From: Clostridiales bacterium
GTDB taxonomy: Bacteria > Bacillota > Clostridia > Lachnospirales > Lachnospiraceae
Direction: 5' to 3'
Assembly (NCBI GenBank): GCA_021202925.1
Contig: JAJQCD010000018.1
Coordinates: 1 to 52,632 of the forward strand
Length of the DNA: 52,632 nucleotides
In this document: positions 40,095-49,343 of the stretch, piece by piece
Layout: each line of letters begins with the position of its first letter
How positions within the stretch are numbered: position 1 is the stretch's first letter
The notes under the pieces: generated by a model
Databases searched by the model: none
What the model saw: only the letters and a program-made list of their open reading frames with translations
What the model was told of the DNA's origin: nothing
Program-made: the position numbers and the translations under genes

Positions 40095-42292
40095 CCGACA
40101 ACTACCACGGCACTCCCTCCGGAACCGGATTCCGACGCGCTTCCAAGCGCCGAACCGGTCTCCGGCGTGATACTGACGCCGGATGACTCACTACCGCCCG
40201 GAGTCGAACTGACGCCCGGCCCGACGACCGGACTGGTCGTCGTACTTTCGGATAACGTACTGCTTCCCGTCGATGTGGAAGCATCCCCACTGTATGTGGA
40301 ACCACCGGCCTGTCGTACCACGTAGATCATATACGTTCTCTGGCTTCCATTCGCCGCCGTCACGACAACCGCAATCTGCGTCGAATCCTGAAGTTCAATC
40401 ACGCCCGCTCCACTGATGGAAGCGCCGGAATCAATCGCCGTAGCCTGTACATTGACACTCGTCACCGAGGTATCAACAATCAGATTATATGCCTCATTGT
40501 CTCTGCTGAAGGTAGGCGTCAGCGTAAAGCCGTCTACCGTCAGGCTGCTCAGCTTGTTGTTCGGACTTCCGTCCGCAGTCGGCAGCGCGCATGCCGTCTC
40601 AGGCATGTTGGAATAAACCGGAATCTTGAAATTCAATGCCGTATTCTTAATCGCATCGGAGAATCCCTCCCCATAGGTAGAACCCTCGGAGGCAGCCGCC
40701 TCCACATTGGTCATATACTGATGTTTGTATATATTCTCACCCTGCACATTGAATTTCTTCAAATACAGCGTATCCTGTCCCACGCTGACATAATTCGTTC
40801 CGTAGAACTGGGCGCCGCCAATGATCGAAGCCTCCGGAGACGTCCAGGGACGATTATAGGTTCCCGACTGGGAAGCATACCACAGTCCCCGCTCTACCGC
40901 CGACATGCCGTCCGACGCATAAGCTCCCACGTTAAAGTAATTGTAATAGCCGACATAACCGGAGTAGGTACCGGAGATGGAATTGCCACGTCCATCGCTT
41001 CCCTGTTCCTGTATAATCATGGCCGCAATCACATACGGACTGATGCCGCTGCTCTCTGCCGCATTCATAATAATATCCGCATAGGATGTACTGCCTGTCA
41101 GCGTAGCCGTCGACGTCGAAGACGAAGCAGACGACGTCCCTCCCGGCGTCGCAGATACACCGCCGCTTCCCTGGCCCGCTGTAATCACCGCGCTTTCCGC
41201 AACCCGCTGCGTCTCATGGAGACTCACAGACGCGGACGGTCCTTCAAACCGAACCTCCGGAGTCGCAGTCGGCTCCGTATACGAAGAGGTGCCGGAAGAA
41301 GAGGTTCCCGGTGTGACTACCGTCGAGCTCTGCCCGCCTGGTGTGGACGACGTACTGTCCGTGTCCGCGGAAGACGATGACGTGCCGGGGCCGCCCGACG
41401 ACGAAGAAGACGTGCTTGCGGAAGAAGATGACACCCCAGGTCCGACCACCGGCGACGTACCGGAAGAAGATCCGGAACTTCCTGTATCTGTTCCGGCAGA
41501 GCCGGAAACACTGCCCGATGAGACGGCACTGCCCTCCATAAACGTCCCGCTCAGCATGGAAACCAGACCATCTCTCGTGTGAATCGCCGGATCATATACC
41601 TGCGACAGGAACTGATAAATATAGATGGAATCCAGGAAATTCCTCGGATCCATATAATACCGGATCACATCCTCCGAAGCTGCTACCCAGGTACTGCCAT
41701 CAAAACCGGTCCATGTTCCCGAATCCCAGTTATATGCGCCATCTGCCGTGGACTTGAACGAGGAAACACTCCCGCTACTCACCAGGTTCCTGCCCAGAAC
41801 GCTCTCGTTCTGGATTACCGTTTCCCAGTCGAGTCCCGTATTGTAAGCGGTAAACGTCCAGTTCGGATATTGTGCGTGCAGCTGCCGCAGACTCTCCTTA
41901 TAGGATTCCGGAAATCCCTGAGCTGCCAGCTGTGACTCAAAGCTCGAATCCGTACTGTAAGACACCGGGAAGCTCACATAGGTACTGAGTACATATCCGG
42001 TCGTCTGTGTGCCACCGCTGCCGGTAAAACGAATCTGGTACCAGGTGTTCCCGTCCGTTCCTGTCGTCTCATCAATAACGGTAATCGCTGTTCCTTTTGC
42101 CAGCTTTGCCAGGGACGTATAAGAGGTCCCCGCTCCGCTTCTCACATTCAGAGTCGTCGCGCCCACCGTCGCGCTCCTGGCCGTATATGCGTATACCTGT
42201 CCGGGAGCCAGCGCAGTACAGACGAGCATATGTATTCCGAGTACCAGCCCCGTCACGGCAGCCAGCCCTCTCATCCATAATTGTTTCTTCAT
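40082..42292 (-). CDS. Secreted SH3- and glucosaminidase-domain protein (cell-wall hydrolase)
   Basis: The 736-aa exported protein has a signal peptide, a bacterial SH3 domain (VGATTLNVRSGAGTSYTSLA, then WYQIRF), a segment typical of beta-N-acetylglucosaminidases (YPNWTFTAYNTGLDWETVIQ), a Ser/Gly/Thr-rich linker, and the glucosaminidase core SGISPYVIAAMIIQEQGSDG with GYYNYFNVGAYASDG; the Glu in IIQEQG is the likely catalytic acid. A cadherin-like segment and a Ser/Gly tail follow. It probably cleaves peptidoglycan. The ATG at 42292 has AAAGGGAG upstream. Confidence 0.88.
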   Translation of the reverse strand: MKKQLWMRGLAAVTGLVLGIHMLVCTALAPGQVYAYTARSATVGATTLNVRSGAGTSYTSLAKLAKGTAITVIDETTGTDGNTWYQIRFTGSGGTQTTGYVLSTYVSFPVSYSTDSSFESQLAAQGFPESYKESLRQLHAQYPNWTFTAYNTGLDWETVIQNESVLGRNLVSSGSVSSFKSTADGAYNWDSGTWTGFDGSTWVAASEDVIRYYMDPRNFLDSIYIYQFLSQVYDPAIHTRDGLVSMLSGTFMEGSAVSSGSVSGSAGTDTGSSGSSSGTSPVVGPGVSSSSASTSSSSSGGPGTSSSSADTDSTSSTPGGQSSTVVTPGTSSSGTSSYTEPTATPEVRFEGPSASVSLHETQRVAESAVITAGQGSGGVSATPGGTSSASSSTSTATLTGSTSYADIIMNAAESSGISPYVIAAMIIQEQGSDGRGNSISGTYSGYVGYYNYFNVGAYASDGMSAVERGLWYASQSGTYNRPWTSPEASIIGGAQFYGTNYVSVGQDTLYLKKFNVQGENIYKHQYMTNVEAAASEGSTYGEGFSDAIKNTALNFKIPVYSNMPETACALPTADGSPNNKLSSLTVDGFTLTPTFSRDNEAYNLIVDTSVTSVNVQATAIDSGASISGAGVIELQDSTQIAVVVTAANGSQRTYMIYVVRQAGGSTYSGDASTSTGSSTLSESTTTSPVVGPGVSSTPGGSESSGVSITPETGSALGSASESGSGGSAVVVVGPGG

Positions 42293-42334
42293 ATGTTTTC
42301 TCCCTTTGGGATTTCTTTTCGTAACAACCATTCC

Positions 42335-42363
42335 ATTATAATTATAAAAAGAAAAGACGTCAA
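42335..42363 (-). promoter_or_regulatory. Promoter of the SH3/glucosaminidase gene
   Basis: On the minus strand TTGACG (42363-42358), a 17-nt spacer and a perfect TATAAT (42340-42335) lie about 43 bases before the start. Confidence 0.75.
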
Positions 42364-42407
42364 CCTCAAGTCAGGAATCTTCACAGTTTTATCGTAAATC
42401 GTAAGAA

Positions 42408-42442
42408 ACGGGCAGCCACACCTCATCGGTGAAGCTGCCCGT
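42408..42442 (-). terminator. Terminator of the Na+-pump operon
   Basis: ACGGGCAGC and GCTGCCCGT form a 9-bp stem about 15 bases after the stop of the operon's last gene, with an inner ACC/GGT pairing. TTTCTT follows on the minus strand. Confidence 0.8.
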
Positions 42443-42456
42443 CTGTATGATCATTC

Positions 42457-43869
42457 TTATACCGGATATGCCTTGTCAGCCACATCCGCCACCGTGGAAT
42501 CCACCCGTGTCTGCTGAGCCTCGCGATACTTGAAGAACTCCTCCGCTACCTTCGGGAACAACGCATAGGAAAGGACATCCTCGTCCTGCTGCTTCCACTG
42601 TGCGCACTCCTTTTCGAACTGCGGCAGCTGCGGCGGGATCAGGTCTGCCGGACGGCAGGTGATCGGCGTCTCATTGCCGATGATCTTCTTCTGTACCTCC
42701 GGATTGAACGGTTTCACCGTCTGTCCGAACTCACCAAGCATAATCTTCTTGGACTCCTTCGGAACCAGCTTGTAACGCTCACCGGCGATGACATTCATCA
42801 CGGCCTGCGTACCGACGATCTGAGAGGATGGCGTGACTAACGGCGGTTCGCCAAAGTCCTTCCGCACGCGCGGAATCTCTTCCAGCACATCTCGATACAG
42901 ATCCTCTCTGCCTGCCTCTTTCAGCTGGCTGACCAGATTGGAGAGCATACCGCCCGGCACCTGATAACGCAGAGTCTTGATATTCACGCCAAGGACCTTG
43001 GTATTCAGAAGACCCGACTTGATCGCTTCCTCACGAATCGGAGTAAAGTAATCCGCAATGTCCGCAAGGATATCCTGGCTCAATCCGGTGTCATAGGGCG
43101 TACCCTTCAGAGTTTCAACCATTACTTCCGTCGCCGGCTGGCTGGTACCCAGAGCCAGCGGAGAAATCGCGGTATCAATACGGTCGCAGCCTGCTTCCAC
43201 TGCCTTCAGATAGGTCATGGACGCAACGCCGGACGTATAATGCGTATGCAGATCAATATCAAGTGAGGTGGACTCCTTCAGAGCCGTCACCAGTTCCTGT
43301 GCCGCATACGGAACCAGAAGACCAGCCATATCCTTGATACAGATGGAATTGGCACCCATATCCTCGATCCGCTTCGCGATATCCTTCCAGTAATCCAGGG
43401 TATACGCGTCGCCCAGCGTATAGCTCAGGGCGATCTGAACCTCTGCTTTTTCCTTGTTGGCCGCCTTAACCGCGGTCTCCAGATTGCGCAGGTCATTCAG
43501 GCAGTCAAAAATACGAATCACATCAATACCGTTCGCCACAGACTTCTGCACAAAATATTCTACCACATCATCTGAGTAGTGATTGTAACCCAGAATATTC
43601 TGGCCACGGAACAGCATCTGCAGTCTGGTATTCTTAAATCCGGCTCTCAGCTTTCTCAGTCTGTCCCACGGATCCTCCTTCAGGAAGCGCAGGCAGGCGT
43701 CAAACGTCGCACCGCCCCAGCACTCGACCGCATAATATCCGACCTTATCCATCGTGTCGATGATCGGAAGCATCTGTTCGGTCGTCATTCTGGTCGCCAT
43801 CAGAGACTGGTGTGCATCACGAAGACCGGTTTCCACGATCTTAACCGGCTTTTTCTGAATCTCTGCCAT
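42457..43869 (-). CDS. oadA: Carboxyltransferase subunit, oxaloacetate decarboxylase alpha / pyruvate carboxylase B type (5S-like)
   Basis: The 470-aa protein has the biotin-dependent oxaloacetate/pyruvate carboxyltransferase TIM barrel: IVETGLRDAHQSLMATRMTT, ECWGGATFDACLRFLKEDPW, then LQMLFRGQNILGY and ICIKDMAGLL. The metal-binding DLHTHYTSG is present. It lacks a C-terminal biotin domain; a separate biotin carrier is encoded three genes upstream. The length matches the 5S subunit of transcarboxylase and stand-alone OadA. The ATG at 43869 follows a GGAGG. It is the last gene of the operon. Confidence 0.9.
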   Translation of the reverse strand: MAEIQKKPVKIVETGLRDAHQSLMATRMTTEQMLPIIDTMDKVGYYAVECWGGATFDACLRFLKEDPWDRLRKLRAGFKNTRLQMLFRGQNILGYNHYSDDVVEYFVQKSVANGIDVIRIFDCLNDLRNLETAVKAANKEKAEVQIALSYTLGDAYTLDYWKDIAKRIEDMGANSICIKDMAGLLVPYAAQELVTALKESTSLDIDLHTHYTSGVASMTYLKAVEAGCDRIDTAISPLALGTSQPATEVMVETLKGTPYDTGLSQDILADIADYFTPIREEAIKSGLLNTKVLGVNIKTLRYQVPGGMLSNLVSQLKEAGREDLYRDVLEEIPRVRKDFGEPPLVTPSSQIVGTQAVMNVIAGERYKLVPKESKKIMLGEFGQTVKPFNPEVQKKIIGNETPITCRPADLIPPQLPQFEKECAQWKQQDEDVLSYALFPKVAEEFFKYREAQQTRVDSTVADVADKAYPV

Positions 43870-43899
43870 AATATATCTTACCTCCATGTTTTAGTCTAG

Positions 43900-45048
43900 T
43901 TAAACACCGAATATCGCCATAAAGGTACCGGCCGCAACGGCTGTACCGATCACGCCTGCCACGTTCGCTCCCATCGCGTGCATCAGCAGGAAATTCGTCG
44001 GATCCGCTTCCGCGCCGACCTTCTGAGAGACACGGGCCGCCATCGGCACCGCGGATACACCGGCCGAACCGATCAGCGGATTGATCTTGCGGCCAGTCGC
44101 ATAACAGAGGATCTTGCCCAGGATCACACCTCCGGCCGTACCAAACGCAAACGCGACCAGACCAAGGAACACAATCTTTAAGGTCGTCGCCTTCAGGAAC
44201 GCTTCCGCACTCGTGCTCGCGCCGACAGAAGTACCAAGCAGAATGACGACGATGTACATCAGCGCATTGCTTGCGGTCTCAGTCAGCTGCTTCACCACGC
44301 CGGACTCCCGGAACAGATTGCCCAGCATCAGCATACCGACAAGCGGAGCCGTGGTCGGCAGAATCAGGCAGACGATAACCGTAACCACAATCGGGAACAG
44401 GATCTTCTCCAGCTTTGACACCGGACGGAGCTGTTCCATACGGATCTCACGCTCTTCCTTCGTGGTCAGAAGCTTCATGATCGGCGGCTGAATAATCGGA
44501 ACCAGCGACATGTATGAATATGCCGCCACCGCAATCGGTCCCATAAACTCGGACTGCCCCAGCTTACCGGCCAGGAAAATGGAGGTCGGGCCGTCTGCTC
44601 CGCCGATGATGGAGATCGCTGCTGCCGCCTTATCATTGAATCCGAGGAAAATTGCCAGGAAATACGCCATATAAATACCCAGCTGCGCCGCCGCACCCAT
44701 CAGGAAGCTGATCGGGTTCGCAATCAGCGGTCCAAAATCCGTCATGGCGCCTACGCCCATGAAGATCAGGGACGGCAGGATACTCCACTCATCCAGAATA
44801 TAGAAATAATGAAGCAGTCCGCCCACGCCATTGGACATGTCCTTCGGCTCCGCCATGATATCCGGATAGATATTCACGAGCAGCATGCCGAACGCGATCG
44901 GGAGAAGCAGAAGCGGCTCAAACCCCCATTTAATCGCCAGATACAGGAACACGAACGCTACCAGGATCATGATGAAGTTTCCGTATGTCAGGTTAAAAAA
45001 CGCGGTCTGGTGAACTAAATTTCCCAGTGTTGTACTTATATATTCCAT
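43900..45048 (-). CDS. oadB: Sodium ion-translocating decarboxylase beta subunit
   Basis: OadB/MmdB/GcdB decarboxylates the carboxybiotin and pumps Na+ across the membrane. The 382-aa protein has polytopic segments and conserved motifs: GGADGPTSIFLAGKL near residue 165, LLMLGNLFRESGVV and the C-terminal NPLIGSAGVSAVPMAARVSQ and LLMHAMGANVAGVIGTAVAA. The ATG at 45048 has GGGAGGG upstream. It lies between the biotin carrier and the alpha-type subunit. Confidence 0.93.
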   Translation of the reverse strand: MEYISTTLGNLVHQTAFFNLTYGNFIMILVAFVFLYLAIKWGFEPLLLLPIAFGMLLVNIYPDIMAEPKDMSNGVGGLLHYFYILDEWSILPSLIFMGVGAMTDFGPLIANPISFLMGAAAQLGIYMAYFLAIFLGFNDKAAAAISIIGGADGPTSIFLAGKLGQSEFMGPIAVAAYSYMSLVPIIQPPIMKLLTTKEEREIRMEQLRPVSKLEKILFPIVVTVIVCLILPTTAPLVGMLMLGNLFRESGVVKQLTETASNALMYIVVILLGTSVGASTSAEAFLKATTLKIVFLGLVAFAFGTAGGVILGKILCYATGRKINPLIGSAGVSAVPMAARVSQKVGAEADPTNFLLMHAMGANVAGVIGTAVAAGTFMAIFGV

Positions 45049-45092
45049 TCTAATCCCTCCATAGGAACCTGCATCGTCTTACGATACAGGCT

Positions 45093-45482
45093 TTAGTTCA
45101 AGGTAGCCAGGGTGGCTCCGGACTCTACGGAGTCGCCGACCGATACGTTCACGGTTGCAATCGTTCCGTCCTGCGGAGCGACGATGTCGTTCTCCATCTT
45201 CATCGCTTCCATCACCATGATCGCATCGCCCTTCTTGACTGCCTGTCCCGCTGTCGCCTTCACAGACAGAATCTTGCCCGGCATTGGTGCGGTGACGGTA
45301 ACAGAACCAGCCGCGCCTGCCGGTGCCGCCGGAGCAGGAGCCGGTGCCGCCACAGGAGCTGCCGGTGCCACGGGAGCCGCCGCAACCGGCGCCGCTGCCG
45401 CCACAGGAGCTGCACCGCCTGCGCCCTCTTCCACTGTTACAGCATATGCCTTACCATTGACTGTGATTGTATATGTCTTCAT
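45093..45482 (-). CDS. Biotin carboxyl carrier protein subunit
   Basis: The 129-aa protein has an N-terminal strand (MKTYTITVNGKAYAVTVEEG), an Ala/Pro-rich flexible linker and a C-terminal biotinyl domain with PMPGKILSVKATAGQ and the biotinylation motif VMEAMKMENDI. It shuttles the carboxyl group between the transferase subunits and the Na+ pump. The start at 45482 is preceded by AGGAGG. Confidence 0.95.
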   Translation of the reverse strand: MKTYTITVNGKAYAVTVEEGAGGAAPVAAAAPVAAAPVAPAAPVAAPAPAPAAPAGAAGSVTVTAPMPGKILSVKATAGQAVKKGDAIMVMEAMKMENDIVAPQDGTIATVNVSVGDSVESGATLATLN

Positions 45483-45509
45483 AATCAGAAATCCTCCTGT
45501 CTGGAATTA

Positions 45510-46337
45510 TTAATATCTTTTCTTTGTCCTGCGTCCATGACTGATCGGACGCACTACCAGCGGATCCGAAGATACATAAGCCGGAACTGCCGGTGCCTGG
45601 GTATCTGCCTCATAAGCCGCAATCGCCGCCGCGATCACCGCCTGGATTTCTCCTTCGTCTTCCACCACGGAAGCCACCGGTGCCGCCGGAGCGGGTGCCG
45701 GAGCCACTGCAGGAGCAGGTGCAGGCGCCGCTGCAACCACAGGAGCCTCCTCCTTCTTTCCGTTCTTCAGGCTGTCCAGTGCCGGATTGATAAAACGGAA
45801 GCAGTAGATAATCAGGCTGATGAAAACCAGTACACAGAATACGGTGCCAATTCCCATGGCCGTATTCATGGCCGCCTTCACCATCTTCTCACCGAACGTA
45901 TAGTCCGGATTCACCGAAACGGAATCGATCGCATCAATCTGCTGCCCGTCCGAAGACGTGAACAGGAACTTGAACTCGACCAGTCTCTTTTCGCACTGAG
46001 CCATGACGGTGCCCGTATAATACTCCTCCGAGATACCCGCCTCGGAAGAGACGACTCTCACAAACGCGCCCGTGTCGCTGTATGAATTCTGCCAGGACTC
46101 GACGGCTCCCGAAAGCCCGGTCTCACCCTGTTTCTGCAGGTAAGCCGCGGTCTCGGTGTCTTCCGGCCCAATGGCTGCGACGCCAATGGTCAGCTGTTCT
46201 GACAGCTGGGAGATATAGGCCGCCATCTGAGGATCCAGCATCTCCACCTCGCTGTTCGCGGAAGCACAGGCAGTCAGGGCAAAGAAGCAGGCCATCATGC
46301 AAAGTGCCAATGCTATTCTTTTTACAAACTGTTTCAT
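45510..46337 (-). CDS. oadG: OadG-like small membrane subunit with lipoprotein-type extracellular domain
   Basis: The 275-aa protein has a signal sequence with lipobox LTAC, an extracytoplasmic domain of about 130 residues (YISQLSEQLTIGVAAIGPED), one transmembrane helix near residue 165 (GIGTVFCVLVFISLIIYCF) followed by FRFINPALDSL as in OadG, an Ala/Pro-rich linker and a basic C-terminus. OadG-family subunits assemble the pump. The long exported domain is atypical; classical OadG is about 80-100 residues. Confidence 0.82.
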   Translation of the reverse strand: MKQFVKRIALALCMMACFFALTACASANSEVEMLDPQMAAYISQLSEQLTIGVAAIGPEDTETAAYLQKQGETGLSGAVESWQNSYSDTGAFVRVVSSEAGISEEYYTGTVMAQCEKRLVEFKFLFTSSDGQQIDAIDSVSVNPDYTFGEKMVKAAMNTAMGIGTVFCVLVFISLIIYCFRFINPALDSLKNGKKEEAPVVAAAPAPAPAVAPAPAPAAPVASVVEDEGEIQAVIAAAIAAYEADTQAPAVPAYVSSDPLVVRPISHGRRTKKRY

Positions 46338-46353
46338 ATACCTGTCACCTCAT

Positions 46354-47808
46354 TTAAACCGTTCCATGTTTTCTGTCCGGACGATCCTCTCTCTTGGTAA
46401 ATAACATCTCAAACGCCGCAATCACACGTTTTCTCGTATCCGCCGCTTCGATGATGTCATCGACATAACCTCTCTTTGCCGCTGCGAGCGCACTCGACTG
46501 CAGTTCCCGATAGGAAGCCGCCTTCTCATTGATCAGCGCCGTCTTATCATCCGCCGCCGCAATCTCATCCGCATACATAATCTTTGCCGCTGCGGACGCT
46601 TCCATCATACCGATCACGGCATTCGGCCATGCATACACCACATCCGCCCCGATGGACTTGCTATTCATCGTCAGATAAGCGGTACCATATGCCTCACCGG
46701 TGATGACCGTTACTTTCGGAACACTTGCATTCGCAAACGCATAGGTCAGACGACCCGCAGCCTTGGCGATCCGCTTCTCGGTGCTCTTGCTGCCCTTGTA
46801 TCCCTTGACATTGACCAGCGTCAGGATCGGGATGTTGAATGCGTCACAGAAGGATACAAACTTCTCCGCCTTCTCACAGCCGTTGGCCGTAAGCACCGGC
46901 TCATATTCCGCTTCCTTCTTGCCGTTCTCCCCGTAAACCTGCGTGCGATTCGCAACACAGCCGACCATCGCACCGTTCAGGCGAATGAAGCCGGTTACCA
47001 TCGAAGGTGCAAAATTCTTCTTCACTTCCAGGAAGAAGCCACCGTCTGAAATCTCCTTCAGCGCCAGATCCGACGCTCCGACATAACCAGCTAACGCCGC
47101 GCTGCCGCGATTCAGGTCATCGGTGCAGTCACTGTAGGACGCATCGTCCTCATTGTTCGCCGGAAGGACAGAAACCAGGGTGCGAATCTGCGCCAGGATT
47201 GAAGCCTCATCACCCGTGAAATCTACCAGGCCGGCTTCCTCACTCTGGAACGCCGCACCGGCGGTATTGCACTTCTCCGTATAATTGCCCTCCAGGGCAT
47301 TCGGAGCGTTGACAAAAAGCTTAGCCTTCTTGTCCTCCATGAAAATAAAATCAGCCATAGCCGAGGAAACCGCCATTCCGCCGCCGCAGGTGCCAAAGAT
47401 CGCGGAAATCTGCGGAACAACGCCGGAGGCCATCACCTGGCTCAAATACATCTGGCCGAAGCCATCCAGCGCGTCAGTGGATTCCTGAAGACGAAGACCG
47501 GCGCAATCGATCAGACCAATGACCGGCGCTCCCATCTTCTCTGCCATGGCGTAAAGCCTGGAAATTTTCTTCGCATGCATCTCGCCGATGGACCCGCCCA
47601 GCACGGACGCATCCTGACTGTACACATACACCAGGCTTCCGTCGATGGTTCCGTAACCAGTCATTACGCCATCCTCTGGAGTCGCCTTCTCAGCCATATT
47701 GAAATCAGTGCTTCTCGCTGTAATATAAGCGCCGACTTCAACAAAACTGTTCTCATCAAGTAACGCCGCAATACGCTTACTTGCTGATGTTTGTGCTGAA
47801 TTACTCAT
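46354..47808 (-). CDS. Acyl-CoA carboxyltransferase subunit (methylmalonyl-CoA decarboxylase alpha / 12S type)
   Basis: The 484-aa crotonase-like carboxyltransferase acts on acyl-CoA. It has an oxyanion segment LIDCAGLRLQESTDALDGFG, then SAIFGTCGGGMAVSSAMADF and, in the C-terminal half, VNVKGYKGSKSTEKR and VITGEAYGTAYLTMNSKSIG with ADVVYAWPNAVIGMMEASAA. This places it with MmdA/PccB/12S subunits. It is the first gene of the operon; the ATG at 47808 has GGAGG eight bases upstream. The acyl-CoA substrate is not certain. Confidence 0.87.
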   Translation of the reverse strand: MSNSAQTSASKRIAALLDENSFVEVGAYITARSTDFNMAEKATPEDGVMTGYGTIDGSLVYVYSQDASVLGGSIGEMHAKKISRLYAMAEKMGAPVIGLIDCAGLRLQESTDALDGFGQMYLSQVMASGVVPQISAIFGTCGGGMAVSSAMADFIFMEDKKAKLFVNAPNALEGNYTEKCNTAGAAFQSEEAGLVDFTGDEASILAQIRTLVSVLPANNEDDASYSDCTDDLNRGSAALAGYVGASDLALKEISDGGFFLEVKKNFAPSMVTGFIRLNGAMVGCVANRTQVYGENGKKEAEYEPVLTANGCEKAEKFVSFCDAFNIPILTLVNVKGYKGSKSTEKRIAKAAGRLTYAFANASVPKVTVITGEAYGTAYLTMNSKSIGADVVYAWPNAVIGMMEASAAAKIMYADEIAAADDKTALINEKAASYRELQSSALAAAKRGYVDDIIEAADTRKRVIAAFEMLFTKREDRPDRKHGTV

Positions 47809-47916
47809 ATTGCAAACCTCCATTTTGTAGTATTGTCACGACCTGCCGCACCGCACGGCGTCCGCATGGACAACCTGCGGCAAATCGCTTGGTAAAACCA
47901 ATTTCTGCCGAGTTTA

Positions 47917-47945
47917 ATTGTATCGTGATATACCGCAAATTTCAA
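47917..47945 (-). promoter_or_regulatory. Promoter of the Na+-pump operon
   Basis: On the minus strand TTGAAA (47945-47940), a 17-nt spacer and TACAAT (47922-47917) give a leader of about 100 bases before the first start. I see no riboswitch in this leader. Confidence 0.65.
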
Positions 47946-48061
47946 GTAAATTTTAATATTTCCTTACGAATATTCCCCCGGTACATCCAAACCCGGCGCG
48001 CATGGTGAAAACCTCTGTCTTTATTTTATCCTTCACATCTTACACAGCGAAGACAATTTTC

Positions 48062-49273
48062 TTACAGTCCGTTAAGGAAACATTCCCCGGTCAGCCAGAT
48101 GCAATATTCCAGGCTCCATTGCTCCCTGGATGAAGTCGTATAAAGCGGATACGCACGCAATACTTCTCCGTTCAGCAGGTAAAGCACACGTCCCACCGCT
48201 TCCCCTTTGCCCACCGGTGCGTCCAGATGATCCGGCAGCTCCGTTTTCCTTGTGACCTGCTCCCTGTCAGAAAGAAGGATACGCAGGCAGCGTTCCTCTT
48301 CCCGCAGGCCATCCGTCAGGAATATGGGTTCCTCCGTGACGCCGCCCGTCACCGGCAACGCCCAGCTTTGTTGCTCCACCGGAATCTCACGAAACGCGTA
48401 CCGCAAGGCTCCATAAGAAAATAATTTCCTGACGTCTTCCCATTTATATCCTTTGTGCGGCGGCCATCCGCAGCCCAGGAGCGCCGCCACAAATCTGCGC
48501 CCCTCGTTTTCATAAGCCGCGACATAACAGTAACCGGCCTCGCCGGTAAACCCGGTCTTGCCGCTCACCGCGCCATCTAGCATCTGCAAAAGTGCATTAT
48601 GATTGCCGCAGTAATAGGAGCGTGTCCCGGACACATCGGCAAAGGAGTGGCTGGCAGACTGCGTAATTTTCAGAAATTCCCCGCGTTTTGGCGACTCATA
48701 CACGCAATATCGCATGATCCGCGCCAGGTCGGCAGCCGTGGTACTGTGTTGCCGTTTCGAACCATCCGCAAGCGTTACCGTCGCATCCAGGCCATTGGGC
48801 GTCACAAACCAGGAATCCCGACATCCAATGTCCGCCGCTTTCCGGTTCATCCGTGCCGCAAAGGTTTCCACGTCTCCACTGATCTGCTCGGCAATGGCGA
48901 CCGCCGAGTCGTTGTGCGATTCCAGCATCAGAGAATACAGCAGATCCTCCAGTTGAAACTGAGTCCCGGTCGGCGCTCCCAGGTGTACCTGCGGCTGCGA
49001 GGCCGCGTACCGCGAAAACGTACAGATCTCGGAAAGCGTTCCATTTTCCAGCGCCAGGATGCAGGTCAGAATCTTGGTCGTGCTCGCCATTGGGAGCGCC
49101 AGATCCGCGTCCTTTTCATAGAGAATCCGTCCGGAATCCGCGTCCATCAGAACAGCGCTCCGCGCATGAAGAATCAGTTCCTCTTCTTCATCCGCCAGAA
49201 CATTTGTCTGGTATTTCATGGTTAAAACAACGATCACCAGCACAGCACAAAGCATTTTTTTCAGGCGTTTCAT
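48062..49273 (-). CDS. D-alanyl-D-alanine carboxypeptidase (DacF/PBP5-type)
   Basis: This serine peptidase trims pentapeptides in peptidoglycan. The 403-aa protein has a signal peptide, the SxxK motif STTK at residues 64-67, SHN (MLESHNDSAVAIAEQ) and KTG (AVSGKTGFTGEAGY), all typical of class C low-molecular-mass PBPs. A C-terminal PBP5_C-like beta domain and a terminal hydrophobic/aromatic stretch (WSLEYCIWLTGECFLNGL) follow. It is related to sporulation-associated DacF, but the sequence cannot show that role. Confidence 0.92.
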   Translation of the reverse strand: MKRLKKMLCAVLVIVVLTMKYQTNVLADEEEELILHARSAVLMDADSGRILYEKDADLALPMASTTKILTCILALENGTLSEICTFSRYAASQPQVHLGAPTGTQFQLEDLLYSLMLESHNDSAVAIAEQISGDVETFAARMNRKAADIGCRDSWFVTPNGLDATVTLADGSKRQHSTTAADLARIMRYCVYESPKRGEFLKITQSASHSFADVSGTRSYYCGNHNALLQMLDGAVSGKTGFTGEAGYCYVAAYENEGRRFVAALLGCGWPPHKGYKWEDVRKLFSYGALRYAFREIPVEQQSWALPVTGGVTEEPIFLTDGLREEERCLRILLSDREQVTRKTELPDHLDAPVGKGEAVGRVLYLLNGEVLRAYPLYTTSSREQWSLEYCIWLTGECFLNGL

Positions 49274-49343
49274 CCTGCCCTCGTTTCATCGCGCACGGTT
49301 ACCATCATCCTATTCCGGAAAAACCTGTACTATGTGGCGATTC

